Notes: generated from the sequence alone by a model not told the origin. A DNA stretch of 64,000 nt from Panulirus ornatus (GCF_036320965.1 NC_092249.1:11543447-11607446); one strand, 5' to 3'; positions 45,774 through 58,589 are shown, counted from the stretch's first letter. Program-made: numbers and translations.

Positions 45774-48700
45774 AATATACATACCTACACAGCTTTCCAT
45801 GGTTTACCCCAGACGCTTCACATTCCCTGCTTCAATCCACTGACAGCACGTCAACCCTGGTATACCACATCGCTCCAATTCACTCTATTCCTTGCCCTCC
45901 TTTCACCCTCCTGCATGTTCAGGCCCCGATCACACAAAATCTTTTTCATTCCATCTTTCCACCTCCAATTTGGTCTCCCTCTTCTCCTTGTTCCCTCCAC
46001 CTCCGACACATATATCCTCTTGGTCAATCTTTCCTCACTCATCCTCTCCATGTGCCCAAACCACTTCAAAACACCCTCTTCTGCTCTCTCAACCACGCTC
46101 TTTTTATTTCCACACATCTCTCTTACCCTTACGTTATTCACTCGATCAAACCACCTCACACCACACATTGTCCTCAAACATCTCATTTCCAGCACATCCA
46201 TCCTCCTGCGCACAACTCTATCCATAGCCCACGCCTCGCAACCATACAACATTGTTGGAACCACTATTCCTTCAAACATACCCATTTTTGCTTTCTGAGA
46301 TAATGTTCTCGACTTCCACACATTCTTCAAGGCTTCCAGAATTTTCGCCCCCTCCCCCACCCTATGATCCACTTCCGCTTCCATGGTTCCATCCGCTGCC
46401 AGATACACTCCCAGATATCTAAAACACTTCACTTCCTCCAGTTTTTCTCCATTCAAACTCACCTCCCAATTGACTTGACCCTCAACCCTACTGTACCTAA
46501 TAACCTTGCTCTTATTCACATTTACTCTTAACTTTCTTCTTTCACACACTTTACCAAACTCAGTCACCAGCTTCTGCAGTTTCTCACATGAATCAGCCAC
46601 CAGTGCTGTATCATCAGCGAGCAACAACTGACTCACTTCCCAAGCTCTCTCATCCACAACAGACTTCATACTTGCCCCTCTTTCCAAACTCTTGCATTCA
46701 CCTCCCTAACAACCCCATCCATAAACAAATTAAACAACCATGGAGACATCACACACCCCTGCCGCAAACCTACATTCACTGAGAACCAATCACTTTCCTC
46801 TCTTCCTACACGTACACATGCCTTACATCCTCGATAAAAACTTTTCACTGCTTCTAACAACTTGCCTCCCACACCATATATTCTTAATACCTTCCACAGA
46901 GCATCTCTATCAACTCTATCATATGCCTTCTCCAGATCCATAAATGCTACATACAAATCCATTTGCTTTTCTAAGTATTTCTCACATACATTCTTCAAAG
47001 CAAACACCTGATCCACACATCCTCTACCACTTCTGAAACCACACTGCTATTCCTCAATCTGATGCTCTGTACATGCCTTCACCCTCTCAATCAATACCCT
47101 CCCATATAATTTACCAGGAATACTCAACAAACTTATACCTCTGTAATTTTAGCACTCACTCTTATCCCCTTTGCCTTTGTACAATGGCACTATGCACGCA
47201 TTCCGCCAATCCTCAGGCACCTCACCATGAGTCATACATACATTAAATAACCTTACCAACCAGTCAACAATACAGTCACCCCCTTTTTTAATAAATTCCA
47301 CTGCAATACCATCCAAACCTGCTGCCTTGTTGGCTTTCATCTTCCGCAAAGCTTTTACTACCTCTTCTCTGTTTACCAAATCATTTTCCCTAACCCTCTC
47401 ACTTTGCACAGCACCTCGACCAAAACACCCTATATCTGCCACTCTATCATCAAACACATTCAACAAACCTTCAAAATACTCACTCCATCTCCTTCTCACA
47501 TCACCACTACTTGTTATCACCTCCCCATTTGCACCCTTCACTGAAGTTCCCATTTGCTCCCTTGTCTCACGCACTTTATTTACCTCCTTCCAGAACATCT
47601 TCTTATTTTCCCTAAAATTTAATGATACTCTCTCACCCCAACTCTCATTTGCCCTTTTTTTCACCTCTTGCACCTTTCTCTTGACCTCCTGTCTCTTTCT
47701 TTTATACATCTCCCACTCAATTGCATTTTTTCCCTGCAAAAATCGTCCAAATGCCTCTCTCTTCTCTTACTTCTTCATCCCACCACTCACTACCCTTTCT
47801 AATCAACCCACCTCCCACTCTTCTCATGCCACAAGCATCTTTTGCGCAATCCATCACTGATTCCCTAAATACATCCCATTCCTCCCCCACTCCCCTTACT
47901 TCCATTGTTCTCACCTTTTTCCATTCTGTACTCAGTCTCTCTTGGTATTTCCTCACACAAGTCTCCTTCCCAAGCTCACTTACTCTCACCACCCTCTTCA
48001 CCCCAACATTCACTCTTCTTTTCTGAAAACCCATACAAATCTTCACCTTAGCCTCCACAAGATAATGATCAGACATCCCTCCAGTTGCACCTCTCAGCAC
48101 ATTAACATCCAAAAGTCTCTCTTTCGCGCGCCTGTCAATTAACACGTAATCCAATAACGCTCTCTGGCCATCTCTCCTACTTACATAAGTATACTTATGT
48201 ATATCTCGCTTTTTAAACCAGGTATTCCCAATCATCAGTCCTTTTTCAGCACATAAATCTACAAGCTCTTCACCATTTCCATTTACAATACTGAACACCC
48301 CATGTATACCAATTATTCCCTCAACTGCCACATTACTCACCTTTGCATTCAAATCACCCATCACTATAACCCGGTCTCGTGCATCAAAACCACTAACACA
48401 CTCATTCAGCTGCTCCCAAAACACTTGCCTCTCATGATCTTTCTTCTCATGCCCAGGTGCATATGCACCAATAATCACTCATCTCTCTCCATCAACTTTC
48501 AGTTTTACCCATATTAATCGAGAATTTACTTTCTTACATTGTATCACATACTCCCACAACTCCTGTTTCAGGAGTACTGCTACTCCTTCCCTTGCTCTTG
48601 TCCTCTCACTAACCCCTGACTTTACTCCCAAGACATTCCCAAACCACTCTTCCCCTTTACTCTTGAGCTTCGTTTCACTCAGAGCCAAAACATCCAGGTT

Positions 48701-48852
48701 CCTTTCCTCAAACATACTACCTATCTCTCCTTTTTTCACATCTTGGTTACATCCACACACATTTAGGCACCCCAATCTGAGCCTTCGAGGAGGATGAGCA
48801 CTCCCCGCGTGACTCCTTCTTCTGTTTCCCATTTTAGAAAGTTAAAAAAATG
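45771..48852 (-). mobile_element. RTE LINE, nearly full length, both ends clipped (RTE-23)
   Basis: The 3' terminal block 'gcgggagacagcgac' is missing: the element starts in (TA)n at 'aaatatacatacctacacagc'. It continues through RT and endonuclease to the 5' UTR, ending near 48850 about 100 bp short of the palindromic tip. A 14-base deletion near 47768 shifts the frame in the linker. Confidence 0.9.
45851..48832 (-). pseudogene. RTE-23 endonuclease-reverse transcriptase, broken
   Basis: Read right to left: 48479-48832 (endonuclease N-terminus, CGCNQDVKKG and LALSETKLKS); TGA for Trp at about 48477; 47717-48478 (GAYAPG, VMGDLNAKVS, LLDYVLID, SDHYLVE, linker); frameshift at the 14-base deletion; 47149-47739 (linker and RT start, ending in TAA at 47149-47151 where most copies have Ser TCA); 46666-47016 and 45851-46687 (RT, LLLADDTALVA with Leu for Phe, C-terminus). 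It retains every domain, but at least four lesions disable it. Confidence 0.85.
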
Positions 48853-49672
48853 CTATATATATTTTTTTTTTTTTTTGCCGCTCTCTCCCGCATTTGCGAG
48901 GTAGCGCAAGGAAACAGACGAAAGAAATGGCCCAACCCACCCCCATACACATGCCTTGATTCAATCCACTGACAGGCACGTCAACCCCGGTATACCACAT
49001 CACTCCAATTCACTCTATTCTTTGCCCTCCTTTCACCCTCCTGCATGTTCAGGCCCAGATCACACAAAATCTTTTTCACTCCATCTTTCCACCTCCAATT
49101 TGGTCTCCCTCTTCTCCTCGTTCCCTCCACCTCCGACACATATATCCTCTTGGTCAATCTTTCCTCACTCATTCTCTCCATGTGACCAAACCATTTCAAA
49201 ACACCCTCTTCTGCTCTCTCAACCACGCTCTTTTTATTTCCACACATCTCTCTTACCCTTACGTCACTTACTCGATCAAACCACCTCACACCACACATTG
49301 TCCTCAAACATCTCATTTCCAGCACATCCATCCTCCTGCGCACAACTCTATCCATAGTCCACGCCTCGCAACCATACAACATTGTTGGAACCACTATTCC
49401 TTCAAACATACCCATTTTTGCTTTCCGAGATAATGTTCTCGACTTCCACACATTCTTCAAGGCTCCCAGAATTTTCGCCCCCTCCCCCACCCTATGATCC
49501 ACTTCCGCTTCCATGGTTCCATCCGCTGCCAGATCCACTCCCAGATATCTAAAACACTTCACTTCCTCCAGTTTTTCTCCATTCAATCTCACCTCCCAGT
49601 TGAATTGACCCTCAACCCTACTGTACCTAATAACCTTGCTCTTATTCACATTTACTCTCAACTTTCTTCTTT

Positions 49673-49675
<3 letters not shown>
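48853..49675 (-). mobile_element. RTE LINE, 3' part with deleted 3' UTR (RTE-24)
   Basis: The tail is at the left (poly-T 48862-48876). The 3' UTR lacks its middle: 'ccatacacatg' jumps to 'ccttgattcaatcc' near 48951. The C-terminal frame 48981-49661 is fully open and ends at (TA)n in RRKLRVNVNKSK. Confidence 0.9.

Positions 49676-49740
<65 letters not shown>
49676..49740. repeat. (TA)n tract
   Basis: TA repeat between RTE-24 and the tail of RTE-25. Confidence 0.95.
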
Positions 49741-49749
<9 letters not shown>

Positions 49750-51214
49750 GCTTTGTCGCTGTCTCCCGCCTTTATTTATTCCCATTGCCACCTCGCCACA
49801 CATGGATAACATCCCCCTCCCCCCTCATGTGTGCGAGGTAGTGCTAGGAAAAGACAACAAAGGCCCCATTCGTTCACACTCAGTCTCTAGCTGTCATGTA
49901 ATAATGCAACGAAACCACAGCTCCCTTTCCACATCCAGGCCCCACACAACTTTCAATGGTTTACCCCAGACGCTTCACATGCCCTGGTTCAATCCATTGA
50001 CAGTATGTTGACCCCGGTATACCACATCATTCACATTCACTCTATTCCTTGCACGCCTTTCACCCTCCTGCATGTTCAGGCCCCGATCACTCAAAATCTT
50101 TTTCACTCCATCTTTCCACCTCCAATTTGGTCTCCCACTTCTCCTCGTTCCCTCCACCTCCGACACATATATCCTCTTGTTGAATCTTTCCTCACTCATT
50201 CTCTCCATGTGACCAAACCATTTCAAAACACCCTCTTCTGCTCTCTCAACCACACTCTTTTCATTTCCACACATCTCTCTTACCCTTACATTACTTACTC
50301 GATCAAACCACCTCACACCACATATTGTCCTCAAACATCTCATTTCCAGCACATCCACCCTCCTGCGCACAACTCTATCCATAGCCCACACCTCGCAACC
50401 ATACAACATTGTTGGAACCACTATTCCTTCAAACATACCCCTTTTTGCTTTCTGAGATAATGTTCTCGACTTCCACACATTCTTCAAGGCTCCCAGAATT
50501 TTCGCCCCCTCCCCCACCCTGTGATTCACTTCCGCTTCCATGGTTCCATCTGCTGCCAGATCCACTCCCAGACATCTAAAACACTTCACTTCCTCCAGTT
50601 TTTCTCCATTCAAACTTACCTCCCAATTGACTTGACCCTCAACCCTACTGTACCTAATAACCTTGCTCTTATTCACATTTACTCTTAACTTTCTTCTTTC
50701 ACACACTTTACCAAACTCAGTCACCAGCTTCTGTAGTTTCTCACATGAATCAGCCACCAGCGCTGTATCATCAGCAAACAACAACTGACTCACTTCTCAA
50801 GCTCTCTCATCCACAACAGACTGCATACTTGCCCCTCTTTCCAAAACTCTTGCATTCACCTCCCTAACAATCCCATCCATAAACAAATTAAACAACCATG
50901 GAGACATCACACACCCCTGCCGCAAACCTACATTCACTGAGAACCAATCACTTTCCTCTCTTCCTACACGTACACATGCCTTACATCCTCGATAAAAACT
51001 TTTCACTGCTTCTAACAACTTGCGTCCCACACCATATATTCTTAATACCTTCCACAGAGCATCTCTATCAACCCTATCATATGCCTTCTCCAGATCCATA
51101 AATGCCACATACAAATCCATCTGCTTTTCTAAGTATTTCTCACATACATTCTTCAAAGGAAACACCTGATCCACACATCCTCTACCACTTCTGAAACCAC
51201 ACTGCTCTTCCCCA
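49741..51214 (-). mobile_element. RTE LINE, 5'-truncated (RTE-25)
   Basis: The 3' tail is poly-T at the left. A deletion joins 'gtctcccgc' directly to 'ctttatttattcccattgcc', so the middle of the long 3' UTR is missing. Open frames 50797-51214 (GLRQGCVMSPWLFN) and 49975-50793 (LLFADDTALVA to the C-terminus) are split by one TGG-to-TGA change at 50794-50796. It ends at (TA)n after QIGEEQCG. Confidence 0.9.
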
Positions 51215-51217
51215 ATA

Positions 51218-51248
<31 letters not shown>

Positions 51249-51249
51249 T
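51215..51249. repeat. (TA)n tract
   Basis: TA repeat between truncated RTE-25 and the 5' tip of SINE-7. Confidence 0.92.
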
Positions 51250-51497
51250 ATCCCTGGGGATAGGGGAGAAAGAATACTTCCCACGTATTCCCTGCGTGTC
51301 GTAGAAGGCGACTAAAAGGGGAGGGAGCGGGGGGCTGGAAATCCTCCCCTCTCGTTTTTTTTTTTTTTTTTTTTTTTCCAAAAGAAGGAGCAGAGAATTG
51401 GGCCAGGGGAGGGTAGTCCCTCAAAGGCCCAGTCCTCTGTTCTTAACGCTACCTCGCTGATGCGGGAAATGGCGAATAGTTTGAAAGAAAGAAGAAG

Positions 51498-51498
<1 letters not shown>
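51250..51498 (+). mobile_element. RTE-derived SINE, copy 7
   Basis: Plus-strand copy with an intact tip (TATCCCTGGGGATAGGGG), both 5' hairpins, a T-rich centre and the 3' block 'gcgggaaatggcgaatag', then (TA)n. Confidence 0.8.

Positions 51499-51560
<62 letters not shown>
51499..51560. repeat. (TA)n tract
   Basis: TA repeat between the SINE-7 tail and the RTE-26 tail. It is probably the insertion target of RTE-26. Confidence 0.92.
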
Positions 51561-51568
<8 letters not shown>

Positions 51569-52806
51569 TTTTGCTTTGTCGCTGTCTCCCGCGTTTGCGA
51601 GGTAGCGCAAGGAAACAGACGAAAGAAATGGCCCAACCCACCCCCATACACATGTATATACATACGTCCACACACGTAAAATATACATACCTACACAGCT
51701 TTCCATGGTTTACCCCAGACGCTTCACATGCCCTGATTCAATCCACTGACAGCACGTCAACCCCGGTATACCACATCGCTCCAATTCACTCTATTCCTTG
51801 CCCTCCTTTCACCCTCCACCATGTTCAGGCCCCGATCACACAAAATCTTTTTCACTCCATCTTTCCACCTCCAATTTGGTCTCCCTCTTCTCCTCGTTCC
51901 CTCCACCTCCGACACATATATCCTCTTGGTCAATCTTTCCTCACTCATTCTCTCCATGTGCCCAAACCATTTCAAAACACCCTCTTCTGCTCTCTCAACC
52001 ACGCTCTTTTTATTTCCACACATCTCTCTTACCCTTACGTTACTTACTCGATCAAACCACCTCACACCACACATTGTCCTCAAACATCTCATTTCCAGCA
52101 CATCCATCCTCCTGCGCACAACTCTATCCATAGCCCACGCCTCGCAACCATACAACATTGTTGGAACCACTATTCCTTCAAACATACCCATTTTTGCTTT
52201 CCGAGATAATGTTCTCGACTTCCACACATTCTTCAAGGCTCCAGAATTTTCGCCCCCTCCCCCACCCTATGATCCACTTCCGCTTCCATGGTTCCATCCG
52301 CTGCCAGATCCACTCCCAGATATCTAAAACACTTCACTTCCTCCAGTTTTTCTCCATTCAAACTCACCTCCCAATTGACTTGACCCTCAACCCTACTGTA
52401 CCTAATAACCTTGCTCTTATTCACATTTACTCTTAACTTTCTTCTTTCACACACTTTACCAAACTCAGTCACCAGCTTCTGCAGTTTCTCACATGAATCA
52501 GCCACCAGCGCTGTATCATCAGCGAACAACAACTGACTCACTTCCCAAGCTCTCTCATCCACAACAGACTTCATACTTGCCCCTCTTTCCAAAACTCTTG
52601 CATTCACCTCCCTAACAACCCCATCCATAAACAAATTAAACAACCATGGAGACATCACACACCCCTGCCGCAAACCTACATTCACTGAGCACCAATGACT
52701 TTCCTCTCTTCCTACACGTACACATGCCTTACATCCTCGATAAAAACTTTTCACTGCTTCTAACAACTTGCCTCCCACACCATATATTCTTAATACCTTC
52801 CACAGA
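51561..52806 (-). mobile_element. RTE LINE, 3' segment of a 5'-inverted copy (RTE-26a)
   Basis: Poly-T tail at 51561-51571, short 3' UTR, then coding sequence on the minus strand up to 52806. Open frames are 51757-52236 and 52233-52847; the one-base loss between them lies in GEGAKI. LLFADDTALVA is intact (about 52505-52535). At 52806, after the codons for LWKVLRIYG, orientation switches and RTE-26b starts. Confidence 0.9.
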
Positions 52807-53637
52807 CGTATAAAAGAAAGAGACAGGAGGTCAAGAGAAAGGTGCAAGAGGTGAAAAAAAGGGCAAATGAGAGTTGGGGTGAGAGAGTATCATTAAATTT
52901 TAGGGAGAATAAAAAGATGTTCTGGAAGGAGGTAAATAAAGTGCATAAGACAAGGGAGCAAATGGGAACTTCAGTGAAGGGCGCAAATGGGGAGGTGATA
53001 ACATGTAGTGGTGATGTGAGAAGGAGATGGAGTGAGTATTTTGAAGGTTTGTTGAATGTGTTTGATGATAGAGTGGCAGATATAGGGTGTTTTGGTCGAG
53101 GTGGTGTGCAAAGTGAGAGGGTTAGGGAAAATGATTTGGTAAACAGAGAAGAGGTAGTAAAAGCTTTGTGGAAGATGAAAGCCGGCAAGGCAGCAGGTTT
53201 GGATGGTATTGCAGTGGAATTTATTAAAAAAGGGGGTGACTGTATTGTTGACTGGTTGGTAAGGTTATTTAATGTATGTATGACTCACGGTGAGGTGCCT
53301 TGAGGGATTGGTCGGGAAGAGTGGTGCAAATTCGAGAATTTGTATCTGAAAGGCAAGGGTATTGATGAAGGAGTGAGTGTCAAATCAGATGTATAAGTTT
53401 GTTGCAGTTTATGTCGTGGTATGGAATAATTGATGCAAGGAGGATGTAATTGATGCTGGAAAGGGTGAAGTGATTACAGAGCATAGATTAGGTGAAGAGC
53501 AGTGTGATCAGTTCACATACGTAGGTAAGAGATGTGTGAATACAGGTGTTTGCTTGAAGAATGTTTTGTTGGAAGATAAACTTAGAAATGCAAATGGATT
53601 ATGTAGTACATTCTAGGATCTGAGAAGCATATGAAGA
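52807..53637 (+). mobile_element. RTE LINE, inverted 5' segment (RTE-26b)
   Basis: Plus-strand RTE sequence from the linker (YKRKRQEVKRKVQ) to the equivalent of MDLEKAYD. Its far end lies only about 18 bases, in family coordinates, before the first base of RTE-26a, which is the geometry expected from twin priming. The frame 52842-53303 is open. From about 53298 to 53637 the sequence is still alignable but carries many single-base insertions, deletions and substitutions, unlike the clean part before it. Confidence 0.8.
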
Positions 53638-53754
53638 TATATATATAAATAGATATAGTGCGCCTACATCAAAATATTGCTGAATCAGATCAATTAGTAT
53701 CTTACGATATCAACAGTCATAAACTGACAGAATCTTGAGCTATTCTTTTAGAGT
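53638..53754. other. Short spacer after the inverted RTE
   Basis: Begins with a TA-rich stretch (GATATATATATAAATAGATA) that could be the right-hand remnant of a (TA)n target. Confidence 0.4.
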
Positions 53755-54475
53755 ACCACTTAAGAGCTTTCTCTTTATCTCAACCTCCACCATCTCCTAT
53801 AAATACTATATAGCCAAAAACAAATCCTCCTTTCTTAAACATTACTCACATAAATTCTTCAAAGTAAACACCTGATGCACACATCCTCTATCTCTAGCAA
53901 AATCAGGCTGTTTCTCCCCAAACTGACATTCTGCTACCACCCTCTCAATCATTACTCTCTATCAAAACTTACCAAGTACATGAAAGAAAATTTTATTTCT
54001 GTAATTTGAATATTCTCTTTTGTACCCCTTGGCTCTATGCAACAGCAGGCATCCTGCTAATCCTCAGGCATCTCACCATGAGCCATAAAATATGTGAAAA
54101 TCTTGACAAATCAGTCAACACAGTGTCACCCCCTTTCCCTAGAAATCTGACAGCAACCCCATCAACTCCAGCCACTTTGTTACACTTCCCCTTGTGCAAG
54201 GCTTTCTTCACCTCTTCTATTTCACCAAACCAATTGCCATGACTCATCCAGCATACCTCCACATCCAGTAAACTCATATGTACCATCATGAAACATATTC
54301 AACAGTCCCTTAAAATACTCCATCTCCTCTTCACCTCGTCTCTGCCTGCTACTACTTCCACATTTGCCACCTTCACTGATGCTCACATTTGTTTTCTTCA
54401 CACTATTAACCTTCTTACAAAACATTTTCTTATTCTCATAGAAGTTTGCTAGCACTCTCACACAATATCATTTGC
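53755..54475 (-). mobile_element. Very old RTE LINE fragment (RTE-27)
   Basis: The minus strand keeps recognisable RT N-terminal sequence: EEVKKALHKGKCNKVAGVDG near 54150-54210, the EDWRNA-equivalent region near 54050, and NKKMFCKKVNS near 54400-54440. No frame is usable. It is the most diverged RTE piece in the window and may belong to a sister subfamily. Confidence 0.65.
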
Positions 54476-56344
54476 TCTGCATTTCAGCCAATGCAGGACT
54501 TTCAAGACAAAAGGTTGAATACTTTAAATACTAGGTGTTAGAGTCTGTTAGTATCAATCTAAGTATTCAGCTGATCCTTAAATAAAGTAAGCGAAATTTA
54601 CCAGTTTCGCAACATATAAATACTAGCTTTGGTTATTGAGCAATCTGTTCTGTAATGAAAGTGTAGGGTTTTATAGAATGTAACAAGAGCTGAGGAGTGC
54701 AATTTGGAGCATTATACTTTCTTCTGATACTAACACAAAGCAGGGAGACTTTTGTACATCAGAGAAATTGTGGGATTATCTAATGGACAAGTAGGTAAAA
54801 TTCTTGTAAGAAATTGACAGTCAGTGAGAACCTCACCTGGCTTCCCCTTTATAGCCATTCACTTGTTTAATTACATTTATCCAAAGAACTTTTCTTAAGA
54901 AAGTTTAAATGTTACCCAGGACCTTTTCCTGGAGGTTCCTGCAGCCCAAAGCTACATTACTCCAGCAAAAAGAAAATTTAGACTCATTTGGAGTGAATTT
55001 TTTTTTGACAAGCCTGTATTCCTAATGATGAAGCATTGCTAAAGGTGTCTTTTCACTCCTAATGTAACCTCACTTAGTAACACTGTCAAAATATGGTAGA
55101 AACAAACTAATATTAAATTCATTTACTGCAGAGGATCATGGAATGGCAGCTTGTGAGGGGATTGAGCAGTGACACAACTGGCCACTCAGTGTGTTTCTTG
55201 ACATTCGTCCAAAGTTAGGACGATGAAAAATCATGAGTGTGACTGATATATTTCAACAACAACGCTAAATATTACGAATAATCTTGACCGCTCATGAAGT
55301 GTGATTTTTATCATTTTTCAAATGTTTCATGCGGTTACATCAGTTAACGCCACATTATTCCCCATATTCATAACCCTTCGATGTATGGGTAACCCGATAA
55401 TTTACCAAATTAAGATACTACATACCAGAAGTCTCTGAGCTTATTTACGACAAGTATTTTCTTGTCACTTCAAAAATATGTCTGCAGCTCACTGTTAATA
55501 ACTGAAAGTACCAACTACACTGATTGTTAATAAACTACAAGTGTAATTCCACTGTCAACAAACAGTACTGACGAAACAAACAGAATAAGGAATAACCTAC
55601 ATAGAGGTAAATAAGGAGACCTACGCCATTATGAGTATGGAATAACTGATGAATCTCAAAGACATGTTGAGAAAGTCATAAGCAGATTGATTATATTTCA
55701 CATAACTTATTCATGTTGTTACAGATATATCATTTTATATAGTGTTTTCTACCAATTTCTGCATATATTTGCAAAAATACAACTTACCTCTTATAGGACT
55801 ATCATTTTTCAATCAATCATATTGTTATCAATGCAATATTATCACACAAAGGTGACAATTCCTCCCTCGCAACGGATCAACACTTTTGAGCTTCTCGCTT
55901 GTCAAACTCCGTAACCAAAACAAACGAAGGAATTTCCCACAATGCTCACATGGCAACACTTGAACCACGAATTGCGTTTTGAAGGTTGTGTTTTTCTACG
56001 TAATTCATTATGAGGTTCTTCCAATTCATAGCGTTATACAAAGAAGAATTAAAACATGATAAGATGATAGGTAGTTAAAAGTAATTGACTATATGAAAGT
56101 CTTCTTGTTAAGTTATTAAAAGGGGATGAGAATGATCTGTTTACTCGGAACAGCTGGAATCAGCTGATATTTAGAGGGACCCAAATTATAAAGAAAAATA
56201 CATAAGGTTGATAATTATCATTACCATCTTAACTTTATTTTAGTAGAAAAATATGCAGAAGAGAAATAAAAAACTGCATGCATGACTAGTGCAACAGCCA
56301 TGAGTGGGTTTATTGCTATCCGTACCACTTACTCTCGGTGGCCC
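54476..56344. other. Non-repeat stretch, no gene recognised
   Basis: About 1.9 kb with ordinary composition and no long convincing frame. The open stretch 55687-55914 (75 codons, aromatic and Ile-rich) looks like chance. The block 55925-55965 contains TTTCCCACAATGC and TGGCAACACT, which resemble promoter motifs of animal housekeeping genes. It could hold a host promoter, but no flanking exon is visible. Confidence 0.4.
55925..55965. promoter_or_regulatory. Possible core-promoter motif cluster
   Basis: TTTCCCACAATGC (55933-55945) and TGGCAACACT (55951-55960) lie close together. The second resembles the arthropod Motif-1 type promoter element, and the first resembles ZNF143/THAP-type sites. 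This rests only on motif resemblance. Confidence 0.2.
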
Positions 56345-58580
56345 CAGTGTTGCCAACTTTGCGCTTTTGTCGCTAGATCCAGCGCTTTTTATAGAGATCT
56401 AGCGCCTAAATTTCGTATTTAGCGCCTTAGCGAGTTTTTTCGGCGCCTTTTTTTGTATTTAGCGCGAAACAGTGTTATTTCAATAAATGAGGAGATTCAT
56501 ACATTAAGATATGATAATGTGATTTAGGAAATTTAAGCAAACCCTATCAAAGCAACAAGGAAAACAATGCAAATATTGCACGTAATTCATTATCATCGAA
56601 ATGAACATGTTCGAAATTTTTTTGCACAGGTTCAGTTCGGGTTTATTCCCCTAGCTCAACCTTCTCAAGTCCCCTGTTCAGTTCAGGTTCAGCCGAACTC
56701 TCGATGGTGACAGAACTATCCGTAACCCATGAAGGACAGTAACATTGCTGGTTGTGTGTGTGCGTGTGTGTGTGCAGGCCATTACATTTAACGAACACAA
56801 CAATCAGTAAGATATATACTCAACATCTTAGAGCAGAGTGGTTGGAAGACTCCAAATATGAAAAGTGGTTACGAAAAGTTGAGGGGGGTGACAGTCTTTG
56901 CAAGTACTGTCATTGTCCATTGTCTACTAAATTTGATGACACTGAAAGACACAACAAAACTCAACACAAGAAAGTTGAAGAGCCATTCAGTACCCATAGA
57001 CAACCCAAAATTCCATTTGAAAAAGTGAATGATGACGCACGGGGGACTGAAGGAAATTTACCACTAATCTTTGCTAAACATTGTTGATTACGTGTTGTTG
57101 ATCATCTCAGTGAGCCACGCAAAGCACGATTTGCAAACAGTAAAGAATGCAAGAATTTTAAGTTAGGTCGAAGTGTAGTGCAGTTGTGTGCAATGTGATT
57201 ACCCTTCATTTTGACAGTGACTTGAAAAGTGATGTAGACAATCAAGTTTAGCCTCTTAACTGATGAGAGTAACGACATTACGGAAACGAAACAATGGATT
57301 ATAGCTATTCAGTTCTATTCTGAAAGTAAGAAGATTGTGGTGACTTTCTTGGACCTTGTTGAGCTGACTGACTGTAATGCTTATATGTGATGCCATCAAG
57401 AAGTACTTGAAAAATAATGGGTCGGAATTACAAAACCATGTTGCAATTGGCACTGATAATGCTTCTTTGATGACGTATCAACAGTAAAGTAGATGCTAAA
57501 CTTAAATGAGATTTTCCTCGTCTGATCTTGATCCAGTGTGTGTCATTCTCTACAGCTACCAGTGTCTCATGCTGCAGCAGAGTGTCTCCCTAGGAACTTA
57601 AATTTTTATGATCAGAGAGACCTATAATTGGTTCTCCTATTCTACCATTTGCTAAGCCAGACTCGATGGCTGTCATTTGAATCAGCAATTGGCAATACTG
57701 CAGCAGTGGGATGAATTTAAGATTCGTTTTGAAATGGCAAGAAATGATGAAAGGTGTTGCACAGCTCAGATCCTCATTGACATGTTTTGTGACAGGAGAA
57801 ACTATGCCTTCCTGATATTCCTGAAACATATTTTTGGAGAAGTTCAGTGTGTAAATGAGAAATTTGAAGCGGATATACAGGATCCAACCAAACTACTAAG
57901 CGACCTTATTCAATTGATTGATTCCAAGAGTTGTAAGGTCCTCATACCAGGCAGAAAATTAAGGAAGGAGATTCAGTAGAGAACTGCCTAGACCCACATC
58001 CTTGCTTGGGGTACGAGTTTGAAAAGATGGCACAATGCAAGTTTCCTGATGAAAAGGGTATTCGAGGAAGATGTAGACAGCTTGTAGTGGAGTTGGTGAA
58101 ACAGCTTCGTTATGTTTGCCAGACAATGTTTAAATGTTGCAATGTCATCACTGAGTGCAAGTGAACACCTGTAAAACATAAAGACTGCAATACTAGAATT
58201 AGCAAAGATGTTTACTTATAATGAAGAAATTCTCACACGCATTGAGGTCCAGTGGCGGAAGCATTATATATTGCAGAAACAAAACACTGGCACCCTAGCA
58301 CTCTGGGCTGAGATAGCCTCGTCCAGGGATGTAACAGGAGGAAATCCCTTCAGTAACCTTTCTGAGTTGGCTTTGACTGTACTGACAGTGCCTCACTCCA
58401 ACGTTGATGTAGAGCGTATCTTTAGTCATATGAACATCGTGAAGCCAAAGCTTCGAAATAGACTGAGTATCATAAGTTTAACTGCAGTACTAACTATCAA
58501 GTATGGACTAAGAAGAAATGGAAACTGCTGTTATGATAATAAACTGCCTAAGAAAGTGTTTGAAAAACTTTGGGTTATTT
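56345..58580 (+). mobile_element. hAT-type DNA transposon, decayed
   Basis: The left end reads CAGTGTTGCCAAC, typical of a hAT terminal inverted repeat, followed by clustered subterminal AGCGCC/GCGCTTTT repeats (56360-56470). A broken transposase follows. I found no matching inverted repeat on the right; the end may have been lost next to the Gypsy LTR. No 8-bp duplication could be identified. Confidence 0.7.
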
Positions 58581-58582
58581 AA
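56752..58582 (+). pseudogene. hAT transposase
   Basis: The N-terminal part (56752-57087) has LRAEWLEDSKYEKWL and a BED-like zinc finger with CKYC and HNKTQH. A degraded RNase-H-like core follows in several frames: DHLSEP near 57095, LTDESNDITETKQW near 57260, VTFLDLVELTD near 57340-57370. The C-terminal part (58208-58582) holds the hAT dimerisation domain, SNLSELALTVLTVPHSNVD, VERIFSHMNIVKPKLRNRL and YGLRRNGNCC. This layout matches the hAT proteins that animal annotations often label SCAND3- or KIAA1586-like. Many stops and shifts make it non-functional. Confidence 0.8.
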
Positions 58583-58589
58583 AGCATAC

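Noticed and set aside
56346..56355. AGTGTTGCCA as a core-promoter motif
   Set aside because: It coincides with the CAGTGTTGCCAAC terminal repeat of the hAT element, which explains it better.
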